A stretch of 64,000 nucleotides of DNA, taken from Sipunculus nudus. Its lineage: Eukaryota > Annelida > Sipuncula > Golfingiida > Sipunculidae. Below the pieces are notes generated by a model. That model saw only the letters and a list, made by a program, of their open reading frames with translations, searched no databases and had not been told where the DNA came from. The stretch is taken from contig CM049312.1 in NCBI GenBank assembly GCA_026874595.1, positions 51,403,429 to 51,467,428 of the forward strand. Direction: 5' to 3'. The position numbers and the translations under genes are program-made. The first letter of the stretch is position 1; each line of letters opens with the position of its first letter. Below, in pieces: positions 1-35,307 of this stretch.

Positions 1-2490
1 TGCTGATGCCTTGTCAGTGAGGTGTGATGTAGTGTCCCATACTGTTGGGATTATTATAAAAAAGCTGGCTTCGGGTTAGATGATTTTATGATACTCATTT
101 ATATATCTTCATAATATATGTGATTTTACACATAGATATCTTAAATATGTTATAATTTTTCAATGATAGGTCTTTTGCTTATGACTATACATTGGATTAC
201 TTAACCACCAAGTATGTACAAAGACAACAAGCAGTGTCTTCTGACCCGTTAAGGGAAATCTTCAGGATTATAGGTGCCTTAACTCTTAACACCTTTAAAA
301 CTGGGTCCGTGACCTGTTCAGTGAACTACAGTATGAGTGTATGAGAGAACCACACTGGGTGATGTTAGGCCTTCTGCTGACTTGAGGAAGGTTTTGGTCA
401 CTAGTTTAAGTCATAATAAATGTTGCCATGCATGTTAGTTTAAACAAACAGTCTCAGTGTAATCCATGATTTGTCTTCTAAGCCCTGACATACTGGATTC
501 ACAAAATACACAGGCTGTGGGGAACACTGGGTTTTTGTGCTTCAGTTGGACTTGACCTTTGGCCTTTCAAGTGACAAGGCCAGTAAGGGTCATATTGCCT
601 AGGGGTGCTTATTTGTGTAAGAAGATAGGAGCTTTACATGTCACCCACTGGGTGTAGATATATATACTCAAGAGACTTGTACCTGTGTAGTTATCCTGGG
701 TAAATGGCAGGACACTTGAAGTAAATGGCACTCCAGACCATTTGTTTGTAGCTTGTGTTTACTGGGACCTGTTAGAGGACTCACTAGGATTGGTGTGGAC
801 ACTTTCAGCATCTCTGCTGCTCCTTAATTTCCAAAGTTTCTTGTTCTGCTGGCAAATGGTGACTTTTTTATCCATTCACTCCCAGTTTAAGAGGCTGGTG
901 GGGTTTACCCCCAGTGGGTGTGACATAATCACCAACCATGATCTGTTAGTTATGAGATATGAAACAATCTAGTTAAGTGGTCATAATCAATCATACCTGT
1001 CAAGTAGGTTCTCTTTGTGTACAGAGGTACTGCCTTATGTGAGCAGAGGTCGCATCATTTAGTTTATTGAAGCAGGCCTTTGTGAAATGAAGAAAAGGTA
1101 CATGTAAAGGGACTTGGTGTACATTTTGACTGACATTAAACCTTTGCTGAGTTACTTTGATATTGAGTCACTTTGATGCAGGATTCTTACAGTTCACTCA
1201 TGAATTTGGTGCAACATAAGAACTTCAGAACCAGGCTTTATCATTGCTTCATTTCCTACTAAAATGGAGAAAGTAAAAGGAATGTGTATAAAATTAAATG
1301 ATGTACATTAGGCTGGCATAAGCTGATCACTGCATGCTTTGCATCTGTCAGAACACCAATGATATACAAGATTTCATCTCCTTCAGCCCAAGTGGCTATT
1401 TACTTGGCAGTGATACAAGAATTCCAAGTGAACCCAGACATGTATGTATAAACATCACATATCACATGGAAGCAGTGGTTCAATCTTTAGAGCAGTCATT
1501 ATACTTAAACAGATGGGATTTGTTGAAGCAACATCATCCAACACAAAACAATGTGGAGCAACATCATCCCAACAATAACTGACCATTTGCAGGTGAATGT
1601 TTTATGCCCAGAATGTCTGACACACAACTTAATACAGCATCTCATTGGTGAAGCACCACATTTGTTCAGCACCACATTTGTAAGAATTACTGTAATGAGC
1701 AGGCCTTACCGCCTATATCTCAGTAGCTACAGCTTCAGCAATGTTTTTCTTGACCTCCGAAGTTGACTGTCAAGAACAAGAGGTGTCTCAGCAAATTGTT
1801 CATTATTGTTATAGAACAGCAGAGTGCATGCCTGGCATCACTTACGGTGAGAGAGGGTACAAGCATTGCTGTGTTTTATTTATGTGAGCATGTATCTGAT
1901 CACAAGGACCACCATGCCGGGCTTGTTACAGACAGGACCAGGAGTCCAGTCCTGACCCACTCTACTAGGACCACCTGGTCTTGTGTTACTAGTAACTGTT
2001 TAGTCTGAGCCAGGTTCTGCAAGTGGGGCTGTGAAGAGGTGATGCTGGAGGTCTGTTCTGTTCCTCCCCAGAGTGTTGTCTTGATTGATAGGTGCTGACC
2101 ACACCAGTGTGCTAGGTCAGCTACAGCAGGAACACCTCATGTGGTTGTGACTGGTGTGTTCTGGTAATTACCTGTAGCGTTTTAGTTTTATAGTAGTTGA
2201 TCTGTTGTTGACTGTGTGTGAGGATCTATTAGCTGATGGTGATAATGATGATGGTACCTGTATGACTGCCTACACGATCCCATTAAACCTGACAGGCTTG
2301 TAACATTGTAACACAAGTTAAGGTCGTGCCAGGTCAGGATACTGGTCCACACAATTGACTAGAGGCAGTACCTGCATTCATATATCTCATCCTTTGTCCT
2401 TGATAAATTTTGCAAACAAGCACACCCACCTCTAAATGCTGTATTGCAGGCTGTAAAGTTGAACAGTAGGTACTTTTTGTACCCCACAGA

Positions 2491-2635
2491 CTTGTGTTCT
2501 CTTACAGTTGCCCTGCCACTACACAAAGACCTCCACAGACTTGTGTTCTCTTACAGTTGCCCTGCCACTACACAAAGACCTCCACAGACTTGTGTTCTCT
2601 TACAGTTGCCCTGCCACTACACAAAGACCTTGTGA
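2491..2635. repeat. 49-bp tandem repeat, about 2.9 copies
   Basis: Copies start at 2491, 2540 and 2589 and are nearly identical. Each holds CTTGTGTTCTCTTACAG, a good 3' splice-site look-alike, followed by TTGCCCTGCCACTAC and ACACAAAGACC. An open frame crosses it, but there is no sign of real coding. Confidence 0.95.
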
Positions 2636-3469
2636 TTAGGATAAGTTGAGAAATATTTGACAGAGAATATTTTAATGAGGGTCACGACCTTTACCTAGAC
2701 TGTGACATTGCTCCTGCATTAATCCACCATCAGTCAGATAATCAGATTACCCTGGTGTTTTTACATGGCCTAGATATTTCAGTATTGGCTTCACTGGTTT
2801 TTATGAAAATTTAATGCATATTTGTCTTGGAAAATTTTATCTGTTGAATGAGACTCGCATCAGCACCTAATATACTGTTATTTGGTGCAATTTAAATTTT
2901 TACTAAAACAGTTGGAGCAGAATTACTTGGGGGAAAAATTTAAAATTTACTCATTTTCATTTGTGTCTCTCAACAAAATGGACAATGTAATGAGAGGTTT
3001 ACAGAATATATCAAGAAGGAATGAGCACAAGACAGTGAAGACATCAACACATGACAGTGAAGGTCATAACAAATATTCTTAACATTTCATTGTTTAAAAA
3101 TATTAATTTTACACATTTTTTACACATTATTTTTTTGGCTGGTTCCAATTAAATGAATTATATTTTTTTTTAAATATTGAAAAAAGAAAGAAAAGAGGAC
3201 CTGGATATTGGAATAGGGAATAAAAGTGCAGACAGTTTACCTGCTTGAAGTGAAAACATGCATGAATATTGTAAATTTTCATTTAGTCAAAACTGATTGG
3301 GCATGATTTACAATAATCTTTGGCCTAAACAACTTCAACATAATTTGAAGACAACGGAAAATAGTTGTGTTGAATAGGATATATAAAGAAGGTGAAGTAT
3401 TTCCGCAGACTGCATCATATTAACGTGTGTTACTTAATACTCCTCGGGCAAGTGAACGTGTCTGTAACT

Positions 3470-4420
3470 GCAGGCAGGGAGCAGCGATGTACTTAACATG
3501 ATCTGATGCATATCACCAGTAATTGTCTTTCAAGTGTTGTCAAGGTGAAAAAGCCTGATTCTGCGCTGATTCAGGACATTGAAGATGGTGTGTGGAGTAG
3601 GCCAGATAAAGCTGTCCAATAATCCCCTGCCATTAACCAGGGTGCAAGATACAGAGGCTCGCGTCGGCTGCCATGTGAACTGCCCCCATTACAGCCTGCT
3701 TATTTTCCAGCCGGATAGAGCGGTAGGCGGTCGGGGGATCAGCAGATGGCAATTGGCCCCAGATGCGTAGTGTTTGGACAAGATAAACCGATTAGCAAGA
3801 CACTTTCAGTCTAACTCGACCCCCTTGTGCATGCATGTGGTCCCCATTTCCCTGGCCAGAAGTCGTCCTTGGTTTTTCTTGGCCTGGCCCTACTGGAGTT
3901 AATGGACAGCGTATGGCCGACAGCTATTTCTGATGTTTTCTTGTGTTTTTGTTGGCCTCTGCTGAGAACTAACAGGTCCTTCCTGTGGTGTTTTGCTGTT
4001 CTTGAGATAATGTTTATGGCAGGGAGTATGCCGTGTTTATTCTATGCAGAGCCTCAGGTAATTACACTTGATTCTTGTGTGGTATTGCCAACCACAAAGA
4101 TATCGCAAACACATGTTGCCAATCAAATTGTGCTAATTCCATTTGGCTTTTTTTCGTAATCCAAGAAGCAGCTCATAATTCAATGAGCACATGGCTGCGG
4201 CCTGGCCTCGCAAACAGCAGCAGAAGGAGAGGCTGTCGTTAAAGTTACATAGCAGTGGCCAGTCCGCTTTAATAAGACCTCTGTACTGCAGACTTAATCA
4301 GGTGAAGCCCATGCAACTGACATCCACTGACTCCCTGAATTACCCATACAAGCAATGAACTGAAGAGGCTGAACCAGAATTGTATCAGTCACAGAAAGGG
4401 AAGTTCACCCTGCTCAAGGT
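3470..4420. promoter_or_regulatory. possible cis-regulatory block upstream of the exons seen
   Basis: Compared with its surroundings this block is less AT-rich, free of simple repeats, and dense in short motifs such as GCAGATGGCAATTGG (E-box next to CAATTG) and GCTTTAATAAGACC. A 110-codon open frame at 3827-4159 lacks family features. The look is that of a developmental enhancer, but conservation cannot be judged from one sequence. Confidence 0.2.
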
Positions 4421-7400
4421 TGCGACATGGACTTTTTTCTATTCTTGTAGGTGCTATACAGATTAAATTTTCATTCTCAATTTCACTTGTCAGACCTAAT
4501 GCAGTTGTTTTCACCGGGGATGTGAGGATCTGTTATGATACATCGAGAGGAACTTCTTTTACCCCATCAGCCATTAAACATTTAACAACTGGCTAAACTT
4601 TTTAATTTCATGCTTTTTTTCAACTTGATTCATTTTGAGTTTATCACAACACATTCAAATCACAAACTGCACATGGGATCATTGGCATGCTGACCATCAT
4701 CAGGTATCAGTCAGACCCCATTTGTGTGGCATTAAATGACCAAGTCAGTTGTCCACGCAGCCAGTCATAAACAGAAGGGTACCGGCCTCCTGATGTGCTA
4801 TCACCACCACCTTGCTGCTATATAAATAATCTCGAACCTATCACAGATAATCTCCATGACCAGACAGCCTGAAAGGTAAGCTGCTGGGCAGAAACCTTGA
4901 GGGCACTGATTTTGGAGGGGTCCGTCTGGGCATCTGGATATAGTATAGATGTCAAATAATACAAACACTTAAAGCTAGAAAATGGATGAGTCTAAGTTTG
5001 GTGTCTGGCCCTCCCTACAGAGGTCACCCTATGTCAGGAGCCTGATGGGTGATAATTAATTGATATGGAGACCACCACAGCAGTTTGTCCTGTTTAATGC
5101 TGGTTGCTGCAAAGGTGTGGATAATCCTCAGGGGTAAATTCCCAAGGCAACAGAGGCTCTTGAGGTACACATCAGTGTCAAGTGCACCCTTTGAGAGGTA
5201 GCAAGTTGAGATGTGGGGAGACTGGTGAGCTAATGGACGAGGAATGTAGATACAGAGAGGTCTGTGAATGAAGCCACCTCTACCTGTAACCGGGTAAACA
5301 TCCAGCACTCCCACCACTCTCTGTCCTGCCACGGTCATGCCCCAGCACCTTGGTGAGGACTAATTCTGCTCAGTTTAGTCAGGATTTTCATTGATGATCT
5401 GGGCAACATCTGTTGCACAGAGAAAGGGATATGTGATGTAAGGATAGGATTTAAAGATCACACTGACAGATGGACCAGTTTGGGTTAATAGAATAAGTAG
5501 AGGTTTTTCCACACAAAATCCAGTGTATTTGGCCTGACCAGGCTGGGGATCTGTGTGATGAGATGGACGTTGAGAGGCCTGTTGGCTGTAGTATGTGACC
5601 AATTATCAGGAGATGATGGGAGCCTTATTGCCGCGGCTCTATTGTGAGTTGACGAGATGCAGGTGACAACATCTGCCACTCCTCATACAGCAGGTTAGAT
5701 GCTGCAATCTGTTTTCATCATGGCTGCCTGTGTTTCCAGTACAAGGGCCCTCACCCTGTGTCACATAAAGACACTTCATTGGCTTGCTGCTGTTTGACAG
5801 TCTGAGCTGGACAGAGGTCAGGGGTCACCTGCAGATTCTAATGCAAGCACTGATAGCTTATGTAGAAATAAAAGTACTGTCACATGACTAAAAATGCAGG
5901 CAGAAAATTAGATTGTTTGAAATGTGTTTTTTTTTCAGTTATCTATGCGAGTTGTGTGGTCTTTGATATTTAAGGATTATAAAGAAAATAAAACTTTTTG
6001 TTGCTTTATCACCCACCAGGAAACAATACACTCCATGTTTTTTGCCTTTTTTTGCATGGTCTGTGTAGAACCGTATAGGGACTGCTGTATATGCAGGTAT
6101 TTGGAATGACAATAGCTGTAGTAAAGTCATCATGATTTGTTTGTTACAATCCATTAGATGTTGTTATTGTATCCTTTGTACTATAGAACAACTAATGCCT
6201 CATCAGACTGTGTTGTGTAGTTATCACAGTTAACACCAGGTTTATAAATGCTTGTTCTTATCCAATAATAAGGGTACTTGTTTCATTTGTTATATCAAGC
6301 TGAGAAGACTCTGCAGCCTATTGTTTTTCCAGTCGCTATATTAAATCCATGACTGGTTCATCAAGATGGTTTGTTAAGATCATGGGTGGGCAATTATAAA
6401 ACGTGGTTGTTTCTTTGTGTAGATCTGTGACAATGTTGAATATCATGTGCCACAGGCAGATGTATCCATGCCAGGATATCAATGATTTCTTCATGTAAGT
6501 AACTGTATTAGGGTAGATTGACCTTTGTGTATCATGATGGATATATACTGATGCAGTACTGTGTTATTTTACGGCTGTGTTTCATGCTGAGGCAATGCCA
6601 TGACAGGGACATTGTGTTTACAGCTAGTTATTTTACAGTGTAAATTGGATCTGCTGTGCTATGGCTTCATTGAGCGTGGAGTCAGGGAGATATAGGGCAA
6701 CTTATATTTAACTGTAGCAAGAGGTCACATGTCAAGTAGTCCTTGCCATTGAAGTTGTCTTTTGATGTTGAGTATCAGTTGGTAGGTGGTATGGTGTGTT
6801 TGTTACATAAACACAACAGAGGTTAACATATCACATTCCTTGCTCTGAGATCCTACACTGGCAAGGAACTCCATGATCCCATTATGAACCCAGGCATAGA
6901 TCAAAATTAATAGGGCAGAAAAAACTGAGTAGGGCAATCATTATCATGATGACTGTGTTTGATGTAACACTACTACAGTGTTGATTACTTAGGTGTCAGT
7001 TAAATAGTGTTTGGGTGTGCTGGGAGAGCCAGGCATTAACCAGCCCTGCTGCAGGACCACCACAGTCAGTCCATCAGCACTACAAGTGTACCTGGTGACA
7101 CCTGGAGTACTCCCATCATCTGACTGTGAAGCTGGATTACCTGAGTCTCCATGACAACTATATAGTAGAGATGTAGCTGGGTGAGTAGAGGGATCATCCA
7201 GCTTGTGGAGCTGATGAACGATGCAACCATCTGATGCCTGAGATGAACTGACATCAGAAGTAAACAGAAAGTTTACAGGTACAGCGTGCTGGATACAGGT
7301 GCTGTGAACCCTGGAGGCCTTGGTAAAACAATGCGATGTGATATATGGCAGTGTAGACATAAATCAGCTCAGAAATACACCGCCATGATCAGCCAGGCGC

Positions 7401-9558
7401 ATCCTTGATATGAACAACAGGGACTCATTCTGATTCAGACAGTACATATATCTTGTGCAATTTGAGGACTCTTGCCAAAGTATATCAGTGGTTATAAGGG
7501 ACTGGTATCTGGTGACATGTCTATTGCTCAGACACAAACAGCCAGGAACTAGGGGCCAGATGACGTGCAGTCTCAATATGCAGTACAAACAGTTTGTCTC
7601 CACATTGTAGTAGCACGATATGTTGAGCTACGCGGATATGTTACGTAAATTGGTTCGCAGAAGGGTAGGACAAATTTCTGTTTCCTTATGAATGTGATAT
7701 TGTTTCTTTTTGTTGAGATTCTATGGATTGAAACAGTTGAAAAGTGGTCAATTAACAGAGGCTGTCTCCTACTCCAGGAAGTATATTTATTTTGATTGTG
7801 CAGTAGAAGTTATCTTTGAAAATACGGTTTGGGGGTGAGGAGTACTCAGCTGCTGTAGACATGTGTGATACTGGGCACTTAGCCAACAGGAAGTTGTATA
7901 GTTGTCAACTTGACAAAGTACACTCTCTTAATCAGATCATGAATATTTATACACTTGACCTCCAGAGGGGTCAGTGACAGGATTCAACATAAATTTATAT
8001 GATCACCATCAGTCTTATAACTACATAGCCTGGTGTATGAGTTTGTTGTGCTGGGTATAGTGATATATATTAGGAGGTCCCCATTTATGTTAATGTGAAT
8101 GGACAGTGGGACTCATTAACATTCTTCAGAATCTTTGATATCTTATGTTAAAGGCCTTAAAGGCATAATAATATTACAACTAATCAAAAAGAAATAAACA
8201 CCACATAGATTTAATCTCTGTAAAAATATATTTACTGACTATTAACTCAACAGATAATGAATTTAGCATAAATCAACCATTCAGTATAATTCAATCCATG
8301 AAAATTAAATAATTTAATAATCAACCAATATTTTGTAATGCAATAGAACTAGCCAAGTGAACATTCAGTTTATTTGGTTATACATTTAAAAATAACGAGG
8401 TGTTACAGGATGACTGTTTGTGTTCCTGGAACGAGTGTATGTTGGCTGTACTATCTCTGTGTGAGTCAGTGCCTTTTCTGGTAATATCAGGCCTTTATCT
8501 GCAGTGGGACATGGAATATTTATGATTACAGGATAGTTTACCAGTTTTATTTGTACCCTGCTGTCATAATTTGTATTTATTACTAATTAATGTGATAAAA
8601 AGTAAAAATATTTTTTAATCACATCTTAAGTCATTGAGAGAGCTTGAGGTGAGATCTGGCTAAGCTCTTGTGAGTGAGTTATGAATGTATTATATGATGA
8701 CACTGAGTTCAAAGGGTCCACATATTAAAATTGTACAAATTGAGTGGTGTAGAGTTACATGGCCTTGGTATCACGGTTCTCCCATCAGGTGACTGGGAGC
8801 ACACAGGGAGTTGCTGCATGCTGTATGTGTGATGTGCTTCAATGGCTTGGCATGGTTTTGTGATCTGTGTTCTCTCATATGATATTAGAATTTAAGAACT
8901 GGTGACTCAGTCCATTGTTGTAGCCATGGAAATATCAGCGTTATCTGACATTGTAATGCATGCGGTACATGTTAGGTGTTTAGCATCCCCATAGATATTA
9001 AGGTTTCTTCTCTCAGGGCTTCACTGATAACATGTGCAGGCCTGGCATTGTCATGATGTGGAACCCACCAACTTATCAGATCACAGTGCCAAAGGGTTTT
9101 ATAGAAAAAAAAAGCTGCTCATGCCTGCTATCTTAGAATATGGAACCATTCATGTAACAAACTGATAAAGGCTTGGTGGTTTGATAATAAACATGTGGTA
9201 ACATATGATTCTACCTGCACTGATCGCAAACAGATGAAAGTGAAAACTGATATGCAGCTTGGTGGCTCCAAGGAGGAAGCTGGGCTCAGGTGTTGCTGTA
9301 CCTTATTACATACAGTCTGTCCATCCTTAGTGTGTCTCCTGCCTTTTAATAAAGAACAGAAATATTATTAAAAAGGAGTAACTGTGTTATAATTGACCTC
9401 TGTTAATAGTAATATATTGGCATGAAGAGGTTGTATCCATGGTTAATTGGAAAACTAGAGAGAAAACGGACGCTTTGTAAGATTTTAGGTTTTTCTGTTC
9501 ATTTTATTACATATATTTTTTTGTGATTTTACTATAACTTGTTTCCTTTTTTTTACAG

Positions 9559-32124
<22,566 letters not shown>

Positions 32125-34650
32125 ATTTTCTCTGGTCTCATGGACTGCTTTTGGTTTCCCAAGGGGTGCAGTGGAGAAACCTGGTAAACAATATGTGAAA
32201 CATATTAATACTGAATCCAAGATCTCATGAACTTGTCGTATGCACACATGCCTCTGCATCTCAAACCAAAAACTGAACAGTGTTGTATACCTGGATGAAT
32301 ACCGTCTGGAATTGCAAGGAGATTGTTGTGAGCAGCAGCAGCTGTCTCTGTGGTGATGTACTGTTATTATCGCAGACAAACCTGTCAAGTGCAATGAAAT
32401 TGCTGTTAATATATGATCCCTTACTGCAGGTAAAAACAATACATGCAACTGTGAGAGGATTGATGAGCATTACTGTTGCTGGCGTTGTATTGGGAACCAT
32501 TAGGAGATTTGGAACTGTGATCAAGCAGCAGTGTTTAAATGAACATATTTATTTCTCGTTATACCTTCATCAAATGACAAGGTCATGTTGTATTGTGAGT
32601 AGGGCAGGTTTTTTCCTCAATGTGAAACTTATTCCAGCAGAGCGCTGTGACTTAAGTGATTAGTGGACATTAATACAAGTATGTTGTGACAACACTTTAC
32701 AGAGTGTTGTGCCCAAGGCAGCTGTGTAAGCAGAGTTGTTTGTCACACAACCTGTATCTGACTGTTACAAGTGCAGTGTTCTTGGTGAGGCATTACATAC
32801 ACCAGTTGCACCAACAGATTTTGTGATGCAGAAATTCACAAGGTTCAACACCTACTCATAAGTGTTGCCATATATGTCGGAGCATTTATATAAAAGTGGT
32901 TAAACCAAGTGTGCTTTTGGTGCCAGAGGGGTATAACTATCTCACTCTTTGCAATTCTGTCTGTGTGTGTATGTGTGTGAAATTGTGAATGTGTGTGTGC
33001 ATGTGTTTGTGTGTGTGAACATGCATACATACACATACAAGGTTGTGTAGAGAACATGCACGAGCATCCTCAATATTATCAATTTGTTAAATATCAGGGA
33101 CAGTCATGGCCTCGTTTCCTTTTCTCGCACATGGAAGGCAGGTGATAATGAAATGGTCTTTATCAATATCAGATATAAATTGCCATGCTAGAAATTAACA
33201 ACTCTGCTTTATCAACAGTAAAAGCCTTTGGATAAAGTTATGTTTCCTCTGGAATTAAAGTCCTGGTGACCAGTTCATATTAATATTATAGTTACTGAAG
33301 CAGGATAAATGTCAGATGTTACCCAGACAGACAAATAGATATCCTTTATAACATGACATTCAAGAACATGTATTTGAAGACAACTGTAACTTTGTATCAT
33401 GGCGATCTATTCATCAATATCTTCAATAAGTGGAGCCAGATTCAGTTTACAAACCTGCAATTGTGACTGTAATTTAAGAGCATAGTGTAACTTTTGAATT
33501 ATATAGTATGAGATGGAAATATAATGTCTCGATGAAAATTCTGCAGTGATCACAGTTTGCCTTTGCTGAGTAATACTGTCCGGAGATGACTGTATCCATG
33601 GTAACCATGCTAGACTGTTACAAATTAGTACATTCCTGCTTTCCATAATGGGCATTTATTCATTTAATACTAAAACACAGCCATGGTGATAGAGAAACTG
33701 GTCAGCTAAAAATGTGTAAATGTATATATAAGGATATATATATATATATAAGTTGGGCAGGTTAATACAAATATTGCCGTGCTGTTTTTGTCCACAAATA
33801 AATGGTGTTAAATTGCCCATGCCGACCAATGATGAAATCATGTTGATTGATAATTCAGGCATTTCATATTTTTGTACAGTCTAGATACTGCAGGGTGGAA
33901 ACAATGGAGCATGCTGGGAGTATTATACCAGTTGCTCTGTATTATAGTTAATTTTTTAACAATGACCTGTTTAACAATTGATATTGTACGTTTTTATTCC
34001 TGAATCGCCTGGCTTATATACTGGGTCTGTATCTGTGTATTTATTAATGTGCAGGTTGACTCTGCACCCGTTGACCAATTGGATCATCTTGAGTGTTATC
34101 AATCTTATTGATCTTTTTGTGCATATTTTCTCCTGGCACTGGTATCGTTTTGTCTGCTGCAACAGCCTTGTAGGAACTGTTAAATCTGTTTAGAATGTGT
34201 CATTGTCATCCATTTGTGTCGTGGTCTTGGCAGAGTTCCGTTTTGTCCGTACTTTAGGTTAACTTTTTTTATATGCTGCACAGGTGGGAGACTGGACCTA
34301 TTTTATAAATCCCACCCCAGTAGTATGCGCATGAGACGTATAGACAAATGTTTACCTTGCAGTTGCCACTGTATGTACTGTTTGGTAGTCTGCTATTAAC
34401 CATCCCCTCCCCCATTGCCATGCAAAACCCAGCTCATTCAATTTATCCTGTTCTGTAAATGATGAATATTTATGAGGTTGTTAATATATGCATTGTGAGT
34501 TGTAGGGTTTGCAATGAGTATGCTGCCATGTGGACTGACTGTGCAAATATTTCAGAACGTTTCTATATGATAGTGTATAGAAAAGAATAAATATTAATTT
34601 AAATTTACATCTTATTTCTGTTTTCATAATAAACCAATGCATTGTTTGTC
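32125..34650 (+). other. AUTS2: 3' untranslated region of the AUTS2-like gene
   Basis: No further coding signal follows the TAA. The stretch is AT-rich, with a TG-rich tract (about 32958-33020) and a short (TA)n (about 33738-33750). Candidate poly(A) signals AATAAA occur at 34586 and 34628, and earlier AATAAA matches exist (for example near 33797). The end is inferred from the last signals; about 650 bp of ordinary sequence then separates it from the 28-bp array. Confidence 0.6.
34586..34633 (+). terminator. two candidate poly(A) signals (AATAAA)
   Basis: AATAAA is seen at 34586-34591 and again at 34628-34633, within an AT-rich stretch and followed by a GT-containing region (TGTTTGTC, then CTCGTGTGTC). 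This is the best cluster downstream of the stop, but hexamers are common in AT-rich DNA, so only moderate weight is given. Confidence 0.5.
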
Positions 34651-35307
34651 ATGAATGTTTACCTCGTGTGTCTTAGCATTTTCCTCTCATTAGTAACGTT
34701 GAGCTACATACAAATTGGTGCGTACGTGAATATGAACAACAGCTGCAGAAACATGGACCCTTAAAAGCCACTTTGCTTTTTTTACTCGGATCAGAATGGT
34801 TTTTAGCAGTGTTTACTCACGCTTAAGCTTGGCTACTTCCATATAGTAGAAATTATGAAAAAATATTGTCTAAATCAGACCAAAAATCAAAGTTGTCTGC
34901 AACGGAAAAACCATCTTTGTTCAATAGGGCTGGATGAAAGTTGACAGAAAGGTTTGCTTGCGTTTGTTGCCATCTAAGTACCCCCCATCCCCGAGGGTAT
35001 AAGATTTTGTCATTTGCATTGTTAGAGCTTCTTATACGGAAGGCACAATCAAATGTGACTTTAGTTAGGTACTTTTTGTCTCTCTATCACATATATATGA
35101 GGCATTTATTTACCCCCCCCCCCATCCCCCCACCCCCCAAAAAAGCATAAGAAAATTGTATTCATGAGAAAAAAAAAACACACTTCTATCAGCCGTTGAG
35201 AAATTTAATAATCATAACTAAGGAATTCTGTTTGGGGATTTATAAACTTTTGGGAAAGACTTTGGTTAAAAAAACATGCAGGGGTTAAATATGTTTTAAA
35301 ACTGCTA
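34651..35307. other. intergenic stretch after the AUTS2-like gene
   Basis: AT-rich sequence with a C-rich low-complexity run at about 35112-35142 and short A runs. No gene, RNA or repeat family is recognised before the 28-bp array begins. Confidence 0.7.

Larger units (their letters stand above)
1..9558. other. upstream region: intron or 5' flank, no exon recognised
   Basis: There are no open frames with family similarity and no splice-bounded segment in a suitable phase (an exon before 9559 must end in phase 0). It is probably a long intron of the same gene, since vertebrate AUTS2 has very long 5' introns, but this is inference. It contains a 49-bp tandem repeat (2491-2635) and a unique, GC-balanced block (3470-4420) noted separately. 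The rest is AT-rich unique sequence. Confidence 0.5.

Noticed and set aside
3827-4159. 110-codon + frame as a possible 5' exon or small gene
   Set aside because: No family similarity and no splice sites in suitable phase; hydrophobic composition looks random.
6456-6494. Segment between CACAG and GTAAGT as a small upstream exon
   Set aside because: No pyrimidine tract before the AG, and the open frame would end in the wrong phase for the exon at 9559.
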